Assembly: GCA_905182475.1 (NCBI GenBank)
Contig: CAJJBR010000045.1
Location: 1-64,000 of the forward strand
DNA from: Akkermansiaceae bacterium
Lineage (GTDB): Bacteria > Verrucomicrobiota > Verrucomicrobiia > Verrucomicrobiales > Akkermansiaceae
Direction of reading: 5' to 3'
DNA length: 64,000 bases
Position 1 is the stretch's first letter; every line of letters begins with the position of its first letter. The position numbers and the translations under genes are program-made. Below, piece after piece: positions 28,948-38,036 of this stretch. The notes beneath the pieces were generated by a model that saw only the letters and a program-made list of their open reading frames with translations, made no database searches and was not told where the DNA came from.

Positions 28948-28959
28948 ATTTAAAGTTTC
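28932..28959 (+). repeat. AT-rich start-associated repeat overlapping adk end and abutting the map start
   Basis: Reads TAGTTTAAAGTTTTAGATTT then AAAGTTTC, directly followed by the ATG of map. It supplies the last sense codons and stop of adk. It is the most diverged member of the family seen at 19531, 26675 and 58620. Confidence 0.6.
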
Positions 28960-29766
28960 ATGCGCATCAGAATCCCCATCAAGTCCCCCAAAGAAATCGA
29001 CCGCATGCGCGAGTCGGGAAAAATCGCTTCCGGCATCCTACAGAAACTCGCTGCGACAGTCGCGCCGGGAGTCACCACCAAGGAGATCGACGATCTCGCG
29101 GCGGATCTTATGGAAAAGGAAGACTGCCGCAGCGCCTTCCTGAATTACCGGGGTTTCTCTGGGCAGATCTGCATTTCCGTCAACGAAGAAGTCGTCCACG
29201 GCATTGGCGGCCCACGCCGCATCCAGCCGGGTGATATCGTGAAAATCGATGTCGGTATCATCAAAGGCGGCTTCATCGGTGACAACGCAACCACCGTCGC
29301 TTGCGGGGAAATTCCCTTGGAAACCAAACGCCTCCTAGCTGTCACCGAACAATCTCTCTACGAGGCGATCTCCAAAGCACGCGCCGGCCGCAAGCTCGCC
29401 GACCTTTGCGGAGCGGTCGAGGAATACGCTGCACCTTTCGGCTTCACTATCGTCCGCGAATTCGTCGGCCACGGCGTTGGGCGGAAACTCCACGAAGAGC
29501 CACAGGTGCCCAACTATCGCCCGCGCGGAAAATCCCCGACCCTAATGCCCGGCATGTGCCTCGCCATCGAACCGATGATCAACGAGGGCGTCGCCGGAGT
29601 CCGCATCCTTGATGATGGCTGGACAGTCGTCACCGAGGACAGAAAAGCCTCAGCGCATTTCGAACACACCGTCCTCATCACCTACGGCGATCCAGAAATC
29701 CTCACCGACCGCCCCCGCCTAGCGCTCCCCGAGCAACTCGGCATCCCTCCGTTGGAGATTGGATAA
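28960..29766 (+). CDS. map: Methionine aminopeptidase type I
   Basis: Removes the initiator Met from new proteins. 268 residues with the five metal ligands visible: Asp in KIDVGI, Asp in GDNATT, His in GHGVGRKLHEEP, Glu in AIEPMIN and Glu near FEHTVL (the DRKASAHFEHT region). Its position after adk is standard; infA and rpmJ, which often follow, are not found, and the ribosomal cluster stops here. Confidence 0.96.
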   Translation: MRIRIPIKSPKEIDRMRESGKIASGILQKLAATVAPGVTTKEIDDLAADLMEKEDCRSAFLNYRGFSGQICISVNEEVVHGIGGPRRIQPGDIVKIDVGIIKGGFIGDNATTVACGEIPLETKRLLAVTEQSLYEAISKARAGRKLADLCGAVEEYAAPFGFTIVREFVGHGVGRKLHEEPQVPNYRPRGKSPTLMPGMCLAIEPMINEGVAGVRILDDGWTVVTEDRKASAHFEHTVLITYGDPEILTDRPRLALPEQLGIPPLEIG

Positions 29767-29867
29767 TTTGGACTTGGCTTTTCTTCAGCCACTCCGCCTC
29801 CCATACAATCATTCAAAGGCCAGCGGATCAAATTCGGGAATCGGTGCTTCCTCTAGCTTGTGGATTT

Positions 29868-30638
29868 TCAGAAGGACTTTTCCTTCTTGGCCTTCTTGGC
29901 TTCGATTCGATCGTAGGCCTTGATCACCGCGGGCGGCCAGCGGAACTCAGGCGCGTCGGCCGGATCGAATCCGCTTAAGTGTGGTTCGTCCGGCCGTTTC
30001 GCCAGGGGCACATAGACCCATTTGTTTTGTCGAAACGTAAGGTCGAGCAGTCTGGCGAATTCCGGACAGAGTGTTCTCAACTGCTTTCGGGTGGTTAGGT
30101 GGAAAAGGAGCTCTCCTTGGGGCCCGATCACGGTGAACGAGTCCGGCCCTTTGCCAGACCTCGGCCTCTTGGTTCCGTTGCACTCGAACCATGTCTGAAG
30201 GCCTTCGGCCCAGAACTCCGTGGGGCCACCGTCGATCGCGTATCCACCGAAGCGCCCACTTTGCTTCGCTTGCTCGTATAGCTCCCTAAGTCGCACGTTA
30301 AACTCCTTGCCAAGGACACTGTGAATCCCGTGGGCGAATTCGTGAACGAAGATGTTTTCACCCTGATAGGGATCTCCCTTGAGGTTTAGCAAATTTTCTT
30401 CGCCACAACTGACCGGCCTGGACCCCAGGCCTCGAGCGCGATAGGCCCACCAAAGCGACATTCCTCGGCAGTCGGGCAGGTCGGTCTGCAGTTCGCAGTA
30501 AGCCATCACGGCCACGAACATCTTTCGCTTTTCGCAAAGTTCCCTCATCACGTCAGGCCGATTGGCGAGCATCTTCTTTACCAGGTAGCCCGCTTCTCCC
30601 AGAGCGTGTAAGGAAACTTTCTCCGAACCCGCGACCAC
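29868..30638 (-). CDS. Gluzincin-type metalloprotease, N-terminus interrupted by an in-frame stop
   Basis: The product has the zinc motif HEFAHGIH and a downstream Glu in TEFWAEGLQTWF, the arrangement of gluzincin metallopeptidases. Homologous-looking sequence continues upstream of the GTG at 30638: in the same frame the DNA reads LDPFYK, a TAG stop (30660-30662) and then HIVADGLVVAGSEKVS. A Gln codon CAG is the likely ancestor of that TAG. The same frame continues into the 3' end of the upstream gene, separated only by its TAA at 30705-30707. The gene may be a recent pseudogene, start late at GTG, or be read through. No signal peptide is present on the late-start form. Confidence 0.6.
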   Translation of the reverse strand: MVAGSEKVSLHALGEAGYLVKKMLANRPDVMRELCEKRKMFVAVMAYCELQTDLPDCRGMSLWWAYRARGLGSRPVSCGEENLLNLKGDPYQGENIFVHEFAHGIHSVLGKEFNVRLRELYEQAKQSGRFGGYAIDGGPTEFWAEGLQTWFECNGTKRPRSGKGPDSFTVIGPQGELLFHLTTRKQLRTLCPEFARLLDLTFRQNKWVYVPLAKRPDEPHLSGFDPADAPEFRWPPAVIKAYDRIEAKKAKKEKSF

Positions 30639-30704
30639 GAGGCCATCGGCGACGATGTGCTATTTGTAAAACGGGTCGAGCGTTTTTCGTAGCGCCTCGG
30701 GGCT

Positions 30705-32318
30705 TTACGGATTCAATATTCTCAACCAGAGCGCGAACCGCTTGGGCGAGAGTTTTTTCAGCGTGGCGAGATGCTCCGGGCCCGCGTCCAGACAGACGGC
30801 ATACACCTGGGCGAATTCTGCGAGATCTTCATGGCGCACCGTGTCACCATAGTCGGAGACGGAGATCTCATCCGCTTTGATGGCCACTTCCCACTTATCA
30901 AGTATCTTGGGATCTGACTGCATGGCGACCTGCTCCAGCGTGTGGCCGGCTTCATGGGCGATCACCAATGCGTCGGCATGAGGAACCAGATTGATATATT
31001 TTTTTCCGCCATGCGCCCTTGCTCCACCGAGGTCCGCATAGATCGCGATCCCGTCCTCTCCCTTGTCAGACACAGCCACGCACGCGCTCAAGTAGGAGTT
31101 GGGAAGCTTCTCAAGGCGCCCGACCAGTTGCTCGAGCTTGGCGCCGGTCGCATCTTCAATGGTCAGCTTGAACCGATACTCGCCGGAGGTCGCGATCCAC
31201 TGCTTGCCGGCGACGCGACCTCTTCTCATCTGAACGGCCTCGGGCCCGGACACTACCTCTATTTTTGTTGGACTGTGCTGCCCGAATTTTTCAAAGATCG
31301 GTTTGAAATGCGATTTCAACTTGTCTTTTTCGCTAGCGCCCGGCGCAACGACGACCCGCATACCGTAGTTGTAGCGGGCAGTCTTGGGATCTGTCCAGCT
31401 GTTGCGTTGGGCGGAGCGGGACAGGGTGGGAGCGCTGAAATACGACCCACTGCGCAGAGAGCGGCGACCGGTTTTCGTGGTATTCTCCGGATCAATACTC
31501 GGTGACCTGCTATAGAAGTCCTTGTCATACCAGTCACTACAGAATTCCCAGACGTTTCCGTGCATGTCATACAAGCCCCAGGCGTTGGGCTTCTTCTGGC
31601 CGACCCGGTGGGCATGACCGTCTGCTCCATTCGGGTCCCTGACTCTCCCGCCGTACCAGCCGTGGTCGTTCAGTTTCGATAATTCATCTCCGAAGGAAAA
31701 AGCCGTGGTAGTTCCGGCACGGCAGGCATACTCCCATTGCGCTTCGGTCGGCAGGGAGACGGTCATGCCGGTCTTCTTCGAGAGCGTGCGGCAGAACTCG
31801 ATTGCATCATAAGAGCTCACCCAGACAACGGGATAGTCGTCAAAGCCTGGTGGTCTCGGTTGAAATTTCGCTCGATAAATGGCCTTCTTTGTCATCCATG
31901 GTTCCGTGCCCATCACGGCCTTCCACTGGGCCTGCGTCAGCTCGTAGATGCCCATGTAGAAGGGCTTGCTGATCGTCACCTCATGGGCAGGAGACTCATC
32001 TGACAAGTGCTCCTCGTCGATCTGTCTTTGGTCAGCTGGTTCATGTTTATGCGGATACCCTGGCCATGACATCCAACCTCCGTATTTTTTGACCGTTTCC
32101 GCCGCGGTGTCGTGGTTGCCCATCTTGAACTTACCGGCTGGAATGAGCACCAGCTTCAACGATGCATCCTTACCAAGATCCAGACTGAGTTCTTTGGGCA
32201 CGGTATCGCCGCCGGGGCTTCCCGCTTGGCCGAACGCTACCGGCACAAAAGCCAGCAACGCAACCGTCAGCAGGAAAGACGAAAACAATTTCAGGTGGGA
32301 TAGCCTCGTGGAAGTCAT
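30705..32318 (-). CDS. Secreted FGE-like (SUMF1 domain) protein fused to a gluzincin-type protease domain
   Basis: The ATG at 32318 begins a signal peptide (LFSSFLLTVALLAFVPVAFG) and has AAAGGA upstream; an ATG at 32351 would add eleven residues. Residues about 40-330 form a formylglycine-generating-enzyme/SUMF1 fold (LIPAGKFKMGN, SLPTEAQWEYACRAG, NAWGLYDMHGNVWEF, YGMRVV). At the active-site position the sequence is RSGSYFSAPTLSRSAQR, so the two catalytic cysteines of true FGE are replaced by other residues and sulfatase activation is unlikely. Residues about 340-537 are a separate domain with HEAGHTLEQVA and HEDLAEFAQVY, resembling the anthrax lethal factor-type zinc fold. The function is unknown. 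Confidence 0.8.
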   Translation of the reverse strand: MTSTRLSHLKLFSSFLLTVALLAFVPVAFGQAGSPGGDTVPKELSLDLGKDASLKLVLIPAGKFKMGNHDTAAETVKKYGGWMSWPGYPHKHEPADQRQIDEEHLSDESPAHEVTISKPFYMGIYELTQAQWKAVMGTEPWMTKKAIYRAKFQPRPPGFDDYPVVWVSSYDAIEFCRTLSKKTGMTVSLPTEAQWEYACRAGTTTAFSFGDELSKLNDHGWYGGRVRDPNGADGHAHRVGQKKPNAWGLYDMHGNVWEFCSDWYDKDFYSRSPSIDPENTTKTGRRSLRSGSYFSAPTLSRSAQRNSWTDPKTARYNYGMRVVVAPGASEKDKLKSHFKPIFEKFGQHSPTKIEVVSGPEAVQMRRGRVAGKQWIATSGEYRFKLTIEDATGAKLEQLVGRLEKLPNSYLSACVAVSDKGEDGIAIYADLGGARAHGGKKYINLVPHADALVIAHEAGHTLEQVAMQSDPKILDKWEVAIKADEISVSDYGDTVRHEDLAEFAQVYAVCLDAGPEHLATLKKLSPKRFALWLRILNP

Positions 32319-32452
32319 GGCAGGGTTCCTTTGTGTTGGATGTTCATTCATGGATACTACCTTTACTCCCGACGGCAGGAAATCTTAACAGAAATTTCCC
32401 TAACAGAAAAAAGGACCACGCACCATCTTGCGTAGGCGGCTACTCAGACGCA

Positions 32453-33079
32453 CTAGTGCTGCGTCACACGAAAAAAGATGATTATTTTCTGAGCCTTTTC
32501 AAAAAATGACAACCTGAGCACCCACCACTTTCAGTTACACCCTCTGATTCCTTCCTGCTTTCCTGCCTTCCTCATTAAAACTACATTCTCCCATGTCTCT
32601 AGAATCCCGCCGTAAAATGCGCAGCCGAAGAGGATCCAATAAGGAATGCAGGAATTTCTTTGCCAGTTTCCCACCCATTTCCGCAGTTCTGATTCCGGGC
32701 GTAACTGAAAGTGGTGGGCAGGATTATTTTTGAACTGGGTGGCGAAGATTCTTCATCCCCAAAGGGGATACGGTTTTCAAGCCCAGGGTTGCCGGCCTGC
32801 CCTCCGAAGCAGCGAAGCGCGAAGGAGGGAGCAGGGCGGAGCCTACCCCGGGAACTCCGCCCCCGGATATCCCAACCCCGTTGGGGTTGTGGAATTTTTT
32901 GGTGCGGTTGTCTCGGGGTAGGTTTCACTGCGTTACGCCACTTGTCCTCCCGTAGCCTTGGCGAAGGAGGAACCCCGGGCTTAAATCCGTATCCCCTTTG
33001 GGGATGTAGGCGCCACCGCCGCCGCCCGCATAAAACTCCAAAGCCTCTATCCTTCAATCGAAGTGTGACGCAGCACTAG
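32453..33079. mobile_element. 627 bp MITE-like element with 17 bp perfect terminal inverted repeats
   Basis: CTAGTGCTGCGTCACAC at 32453-32469 is the exact inverse complement of 33063-33079. Nested inside are an 18 bp perfect pair (CCCACCACTTTCAGTTAC at 32521-32538 against 32701-32718). A third pair of about 40 bp (ATCCCCAAAGGGGATACGG near 32755 against 32987-33005) surrounds a palindromic core with CAACCCCGTTGGGGTTG. No transposase-like frame is present, so any movement would need an enzyme from elsewhere. Confidence 0.55.
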
Positions 33080-33539
33080 CCATTGCAGTGTAAGCAACTG
33101 AAACATTGCCCCCCAAGCGATCTTGGCTGACGGCGGGACTTCGAGAACTATCGCGGGATGACTACGAACCATTCCAACCAGACATGGCACGTCAGCGATC
33201 TCACTTTCGTCGAGATCTCCGTCGGACATCCGCTCTAGACCCAGATGCACGTCGCCTTCGAATGCGGCACCCGCGTCGTCAATTCTTACAAAAGGACAGT
33301 CCCTTTGCAATATCGTAGTCGTCGGGCGCGGTATTTTGGATGAAGCCGGACTGCACGACAACCGGCGCGCTCGCGGGGTCGTAGTCCTTGAGTTCAAAGC
33401 CCACTTACCACAAGTGGGAAGCGTTCAAGCCCTAGCAGGAAAAATACCGGCACACATGGTGAAAACAAAATACCTAGAATAAAGTGCACCAACAATTGAC
33501 TCAACAAGCTATCGTTCAAACCAACCGCTCAAACTCCAT
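33080..33539. other. Region with a possible decayed minus-strand gene and a small hairpin
   Basis: On the minus strand, DYDPASAPVVVQSGFIQNTA in one frame and DLDESEIADVPCLVGMVRSH in another look protein-like, but stops and frame changes separate them and I cannot name a family. CCCACTT (33400-33406) pairs with AAGTGGG (33412-33418), with no T-tract. Confidence 0.3.
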
Positions 33540-34583
33540 ATGAAAACCATAATTCCTGTCGCTCTCTGCATCATCGCAACCATCCGCCTTCTCCCCGGAG
33601 AAATCCACAGCGACAAAACCATCACCCGGATCGCCTTCGGCTCGTGCAACAATCCCCGGGACCACGCCAAACCAGTCTTCGACGCCATCATCAAGAAACA
33701 ACCCGACGTTTTTGTCTTCCTCGGCGACAACATCTACGGCGACACCCGCGACATGAACCTCCTGAAGAAAAAATACCAGGAACTCGAAGACGTTGAAGAT
33801 TTTCGAAAACTCCGGGAAAGCACCACGATGCTCGCCACCTGGGACGATCACGATTACGGCGAAAATGACGGAGGCAATACCTACCCCATGCGCAAAGAAT
33901 CAGAGCAAGTCTTCCTAGATTTCTTCAAAGACCCCGAAGATTCCCCGCGTCGGAAACGCGAAGGAATCTACACCTCATACACCTTCGGGAAAAAGGGCAG
34001 GACCTGCCAAATCATCGTGCTCGATACTCGATATTTCCGCGATCTAATCCCGCGAGCCAAGAAACACACCGGCCCTGTAGGCTGGTATGCCCCGACAAAG
34101 GACACCTCCAAGACCCTCCTTGGAAATGCACAATGGAAATGGCTCGAATCTCAACTCGAAATACCTGCCGACGTCCGCATCATTGCCAGTAGCATCCAGC
34201 TTATTTCCTACGAAAAGGGCATGGAAAACTGGGGAAACGTTCCTCACGAACAGAAACGGCTTTTTGACCTGCTCAAGAAACACCAAGCCCATCACACCTT
34301 CGCCATATCAGGGGACGTGCACTTTGCCGAACTCTCTAAAACAGACATCGACGGATACCCGTTTTACGACCTCACCAGCAGCGGCCTGAGCCATACTCAC
34401 CAGGGATGGGCCATGGCTCCTAATTCCTTCCGCGTCGGGAAGTCTCACTACGAACTCAACGCCGGACTCATCGAAATCGATTGGGAGCAACAACAACTCT
34501 CCCTCAACGTGATCAACGGCAAAGGCGAAAACCTGATCCAACACCCCATCAAATTCAGCGAACTGACCTTTCCTTCCAAGTAA
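33540..34583 (+). CDS. Secreted PhoD-like alkaline phosphatase / metallophosphatase
   Basis: 347 residues with a short signal peptide (MKTIIPVALCIIATIRLLPG). Metallophosphatase motifs of the PhoD family appear in order: FGSCNNPRDH, DVFVFLGDNIYGD, TWDDHDYGENDGG, IVLDTRYFRD and SGDVHFAELS. The usual PhoD N-terminal Ig-like domain is absent, so this is the compact form. It probably cleaves phosphomonoesters or diesters outside the cytoplasm; metal and substrate are inferred from family. Confidence 0.88.
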   Translation: MKTIIPVALCIIATIRLLPGEIHSDKTITRIAFGSCNNPRDHAKPVFDAIIKKQPDVFVFLGDNIYGDTRDMNLLKKKYQELEDVEDFRKLRESTTMLATWDDHDYGENDGGNTYPMRKESEQVFLDFFKDPEDSPRRKREGIYTSYTFGKKGRTCQIIVLDTRYFRDLIPRAKKHTGPVGWYAPTKDTSKTLLGNAQWKWLESQLEIPADVRIIASSIQLISYEKGMENWGNVPHEQKRLFDLLKKHQAHHTFAISGDVHFAELSKTDIDGYPFYDLTSSGLSHTHQGWAMAPNSFRVGKSHYELNAGLIEIDWEQQQLSLNVINGKGENLIQHPIKFSELTFPSK

Positions 34584-34584
34584 T

Positions 34585-34603
34585 CAGGAAAATCGATTTC
34601 CTG
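34585..34603 (+). terminator. Weak hairpin after the PhoD-like gene
   Basis: CAGGAAA (34585-34591) pairs with TTTCCTG (34597-34603) just after the stop codon. No T-run follows, so its role in termination is doubtful. The rest of the gap to 34979 shows no gene or clear repeat. Confidence 0.3.
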
Positions 34604-34979
34604 GCACTCAAACGGATCAGTAACTAGAATGTTTTGTTGGGTGTGCGGCTCATAGTAATTTTTTCCAGTTAGGCTTATCGTATTGCGATTCACCGACACG
34701 GCAACCGTCTACGTCAAGATTCAGGTGAGCTGAGCCGCTGCCTGAAGCTCTATCATAACGGGCTAAAATCGGGAGAAGCCCACTTTACTTTCCCGATTCC
34801 TATCCGGCGGGTTTCCGGTGGAGGGGAATCGTTTGTTTCCGCGAGTTTACCCACGGGGTTGAGTGTTTTTCGAGAGACTTGGCCTGGGTTCGCGGCTTGC
34901 CTGCCTTGGGTTGGGGGCACATCCGTATTTTTTGGTGCATTTCCGGGCAAATCGTGCGATCCATGCGCCCTAAGCACCC

Positions 34980-36779
34980 ATGTCCACTGAACTGACCAGA
35001 AATTTCTCAATTATCGCCCACATCGACCACGGGAAGACGACTCTTTCCGACCGGCTGATGGAGGCGACAAGTACGGTGACGATGCGGGAGAGTTCCGCGC
35101 AGCAGCTGGACTCGATGGATCTGGAGCGGGAGAAGGGGATTACGATCAAAGCCCATCCGGTGGCGATGAATTACAAGGCGAAGGACGGGGTGACTTACAA
35201 GTTGAACCTGTTGGATACTCCGGGTCACGTGGACTTTTCCTACGAAGTTTCCCGGGCACTGGCAGCCTGCGAGGGTGCGATCCTTATGGTGGATGCGGCG
35301 CAAGGGGTGGAGGCGCAGACGGTTGCAAACCTGCATTTGGCGGAGCAGCAGGAGCTGAAAATTATCCCGGTGCTGAACAAGATCGACCTTCCCGCCGCGG
35401 ATGTGGATAAGTGCAAGAAGCAGCTTGAGGACATTTTGTGCATCCCGTCGGAGGATTGCATCCCGGCATCCGCCAAGTCGGGGATAGGAATTGAAGAAAT
35501 TTTGGAGGCAATCGTGGCGCGTGTGCCTGCGCCGGTGGAGAATCCTGATAAACTCCTTCGTGCGACGGTTTTTGACTCACTCTACGATACTTACCGTGGT
35601 GTCGTTTCTTACGTCCGGGTGTTTTCCGGGACATTGAAGCGCGGGCAGCGGATTAAGCTTTTCGCTACTTCGAAGACCTACGAGGTCAAGGAAGTGGGTG
35701 TGTTCACTCCGAAAATGGAGGCGCGCGACGTTTTGGTTCCTGGTGATGTGGGCTATGTGATCGCGAATATGAAATCTGCCAGTGATGTGAAAATCGGCGA
35801 TACGATGACCGATTCCACCCACCCTTGCCCTGAGGCGCTGCCCGGCTACAAGGAGATTCAGCCTATGGTTTTCTCCGGAATCTATCCGGTGGACTCGTCC
35901 GACTACGAGCAGTTGAAGGCGGCGATGGGAAAACTCCAGATCAACGATGCGGCGTTCACTTTTGCTCAAGAAAGTTCGACTGCTCTCGGCTTTGGTTTCC
36001 GCTGCGGATTCCTCGGCCTGCTACACATGGAGATCATCCAAGAGCGGCTGCGCAGGGAGTTCGACATGGATGTAATCTCGACCTATCCCTCGGTTATCTA
36101 CCATGTGGATCTAACGGATGGCACACACGTAATCGTGGATAACCCGACCCTTTTCCCCGAAGCTCAGGTGATTCAGGAAATCCAAGAGCCGGTGGTGAAT
36201 GTTTACATCATGGTGCCCGGTGAATACATCGGCGACATGATGCAGCTGGTGATGGAAAAACGCGGCGAGGTGAGCAATACGGAAACGATCGACGACATGC
36301 GCGTGATGCTTTCCTGCGTTCTGCCGCTTTCCGAAATCCTTGTGGATTTCAACGACAGATTGAAATCCTCCACGAAAGGCTACGGCTCGATGGACTACGA
36401 GCATGCGGGTTATCGCACGGCGAAGATGGTGAAAATGGACATGCTGATCGCAGGTGATCCGGTGGAGGCATTTTCGACAATCGTCCACCGCGACAAGGCG
36501 GAGGGCTACGGTCGGAAGCTTGCAGAGCGCCTGAAAGAAGTAATTCCCTCGCACCTTTTCACCGTCGCAATCCAAGCTGCGGTGGGCGGAAAAATAGTCG
36601 CCCGCGAGTCCATTACCGCGATGCGGAAGAACGTGACGGCGAAATGCTACGGAGGTGATATTTCCCGGAAGAGAAAGCTTCTTGAGAAGCAGAAAGCCGG
36701 TAAGGCAAAGATGAAGATGTTCGGCAAAGTGAACATCCCGCAAGACGCTTTCATCAAGGTGCTGAAGAGTAGTGATTGA
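34980..36779 (+). CDS. lepA: Elongation factor 4 (LepA)
   Basis: Ribosome-bound GTPase. 599 residues with AHIDHGKTTLSDRL (G1), [12 protein letters not shown] (G3), NKIDLPAAD (G4) and the LepA-specific C-terminal part ending KMKMFGKVNIPQDAFIKVL. Complete. GC-ending codons here tend to G rather than the C favoured in the ribosomal block. Confidence 0.97.
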   Translation: MSTELTRNFSIIAHIDHGKTTLSDRLMEATSTVTMRESSAQQLDSMDLEREKGITIKAHPVAMNYKAKDGVTYKLNLLDTPGHVDFSYEVSRALAACEGAILMVDAAQGVEAQTVANLHLAEQQELKIIPVLNKIDLPAADVDKCKKQLEDILCIPSEDCIPASAKSGIGIEEILEAIVARVPAPVENPDKLLRATVFDSLYDTYRGVVSYVRVFSGTLKRGQRIKLFATSKTYEVKEVGVFTPKMEARDVLVPGDVGYVIANMKSASDVKIGDTMTDSTHPCPEALPGYKEIQPMVFSGIYPVDSSDYEQLKAAMGKLQINDAAFTFAQESSTALGFGFRCGFLGLLHMEIIQERLRREFDMDVISTYPSVIYHVDLTDGTHVIVDNPTLFPEAQVIQEIQEPVVNVYIMVPGEYIGDMMQLVMEKRGEVSNTETIDDMRVMLSCVLPLSEILVDFNDRLKSSTKGYGSMDYEHAGYRTAKMVKMDMLIAGDPVEAFSTIVHRDKAEGYGRKLAERLKEVIPSHLFTVAIQAAVGGKIVARESITAMRKNVTAKCYGGDISRKRKLLEKQKAGKAKMKMFGKVNIPQDAFIKVLKSSD

Positions 36780-36798
36780 TTTGCTGTCAACTTCGACC

Positions 36799-36909
36799 AT
36801 GAATTCGACGGAAGCCATCTCTCCTGCTGAAGGACTGGTGCTTTCCGACCTTCATCTCCTAGATACAGGTATCGAAGTTGATGGGGTAACAGATGAGTCT
36901 ACTTCATGA
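36799..36909 (+). pseudogene. Possible N-terminal scrap of a calcineurin-like phosphoesterase
   Basis: A 36-residue frame reads GLVLSDLHLLDTG, like the first metal-binding strand of metallophosphatases (usually LSDLHLG), then ends at a TGA that overlaps the ATG of the ATP-grasp gene (ATGA). It is too short to function as an enzyme. It may be a relic or a translationally coupled leader. Confidence 0.3.
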
Positions 36910-38036
36910 GCAGTTTGGAAAATTCTGAACTCAGTCCGCTATGGCGGAAGTGGCGATTGTTCTACGGGCGCTACCGGAGAATCGTCCGCTGGGAGTACTG
37001 GCCGACGCTGCCGCTGTATCTACCGGTGCTTCCGTTTATCCTGTGGCAGGCGCTGCGCTACCGCTCGCTGGGGCTGGTGACTGCAGTGAATCCGGGGATT
37101 CCTTCGGGCGGGTTTGTGCTGCATTCTAAGAGCGATGTGCTGCGCGGATTGGAGGCTTCGGGGCGGGTGGCTTCGTTTGAGCTGATCCGGCATGGACTTT
37201 CCTCGGTAGAAAAAATTGAATGTCTGCGTGGATTTATGAAGGAGGCAAGGTTCTCGTTTCCAGTGGTTCTGAAACCGGATAGCGGGGAGCGCGGAAATGG
37301 GGTTACCATCGCGAAGGATGCTGCGGCTTGTGAGGAGTATCTGAGGGACGCAACGGAAACGACCATCTTACAGGAATACGTGCCGGGGGTGGAATACGGG
37401 GTTTTCTACGAGCGTGTTCCAGGAGAGGAAAAGGGGAGTATCACGGGGATTACTCACAAGGCTACGACGAAGGTGACGGGTGACGGACGGAGCACGCTTG
37501 AGCGGCTGATCCTTGCTGACAAGCGGGCGGTTTGTCAGGCTGAGGTGTTTTTTGAACTTCAGAAAGACAGGCTACACGAGGTGATCCCAGTGGGGGAGAG
37601 CGTTTCCTTGAACTATATCGGGACGCACTCGCGCGGGTCACTGTTTCTTGATGCATGCGATGAATGGACTGAGGAAATGGAAGCGGCGGTGGATGCTGCG
37701 AGCCGGACTTTCGAGGGTTTTAACTTCGGGCGTTTCGACATCCGCTGCCCTTCGTTGGAGTCACTGAAGCGTGGAGAGGATTTCCTGATCGTGGAGCTAA
37801 ACGGGGTGACCTCCGAGCCGACGCATATGTATGATCCGCGCCACGGGGTGTTCTATGCGTGGTGTGCGCTGGCTTTCCAGTGGATGCGTGCCTACAGTTT
37901 TGCGGGAATAAACCGCGCCAACGGCCATCTACCGATGACAACGGGACAGCTTCTGGATCTCATCCGCGAATCGAAGGCGAAGGGAAAATTATCCCAACCG
38001 CCGAGCGTAGGTGAAACAGAAGGCGGCTCCCGTTAG
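36906..38036 (+). CDS. ATP-grasp domain protein with N-terminal membrane-associated segment
   Basis: 376 residues. The N-terminal 60 are aromatic and hydrophobic (WPTLPLYLPVLPFILWQAL) and likely attach to the membrane. Residues about 110-330 have ATP-grasp features: FPVVLKPDSGERGNGV for ATP binding, TILQEYVPGVEYGVF, and IVELNGVTSEP near the metal-binding end. Such proteins ligate a carboxylate to an amine or similar group; the substrate is unknown. Its neighbours are a small membrane protein and an ornithine-lipid-type acyltransferase, which suggests an envelope lipid role (inference). Confidence 0.75.
   Translation: MSSLENSELSPLWRKWRLFYGRYRRIVRWEYWPTLPLYLPVLPFILWQALRYRSLGLVTAVNPGIPSGGFVLHSKSDVLRGLEASGRVASFELIRHGLSSVEKIECLRGFMKEARFSFPVVLKPDSGERGNGVTIAKDAAACEEYLRDATETTILQEYVPGVEYGVFYERVPGEEKGSITGITHKATTKVTGDGRSTLERLILADKRAVCQAEVFFELQKDRLHEVIPVGESVSLNYIGTHSRGSLFLDACDEWTEEMEAAVDAASRTFEGFNFGRFDIRCPSLESLKRGEDFLIVELNGVTSEPTHMYDPRHGVFYAWCALAFQWMRAYSFAGINRANGHLPMTTGQLLDLIRESKAKGKLSQPPSVGETEGGSR

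Noticed and set aside
32453..33079. CRISPR array
   Set aside because: Repeats are inverted pairs rather than regularly spaced direct repeats, and no cas genes occur in the window.
36799..36909. Functional small protein gene upstream of the ATP-grasp gene
   Set aside because: It resembles the first strand of a metallophosphatase and then ends; treated as a relic, though coupling by ATGA leaves some doubt.
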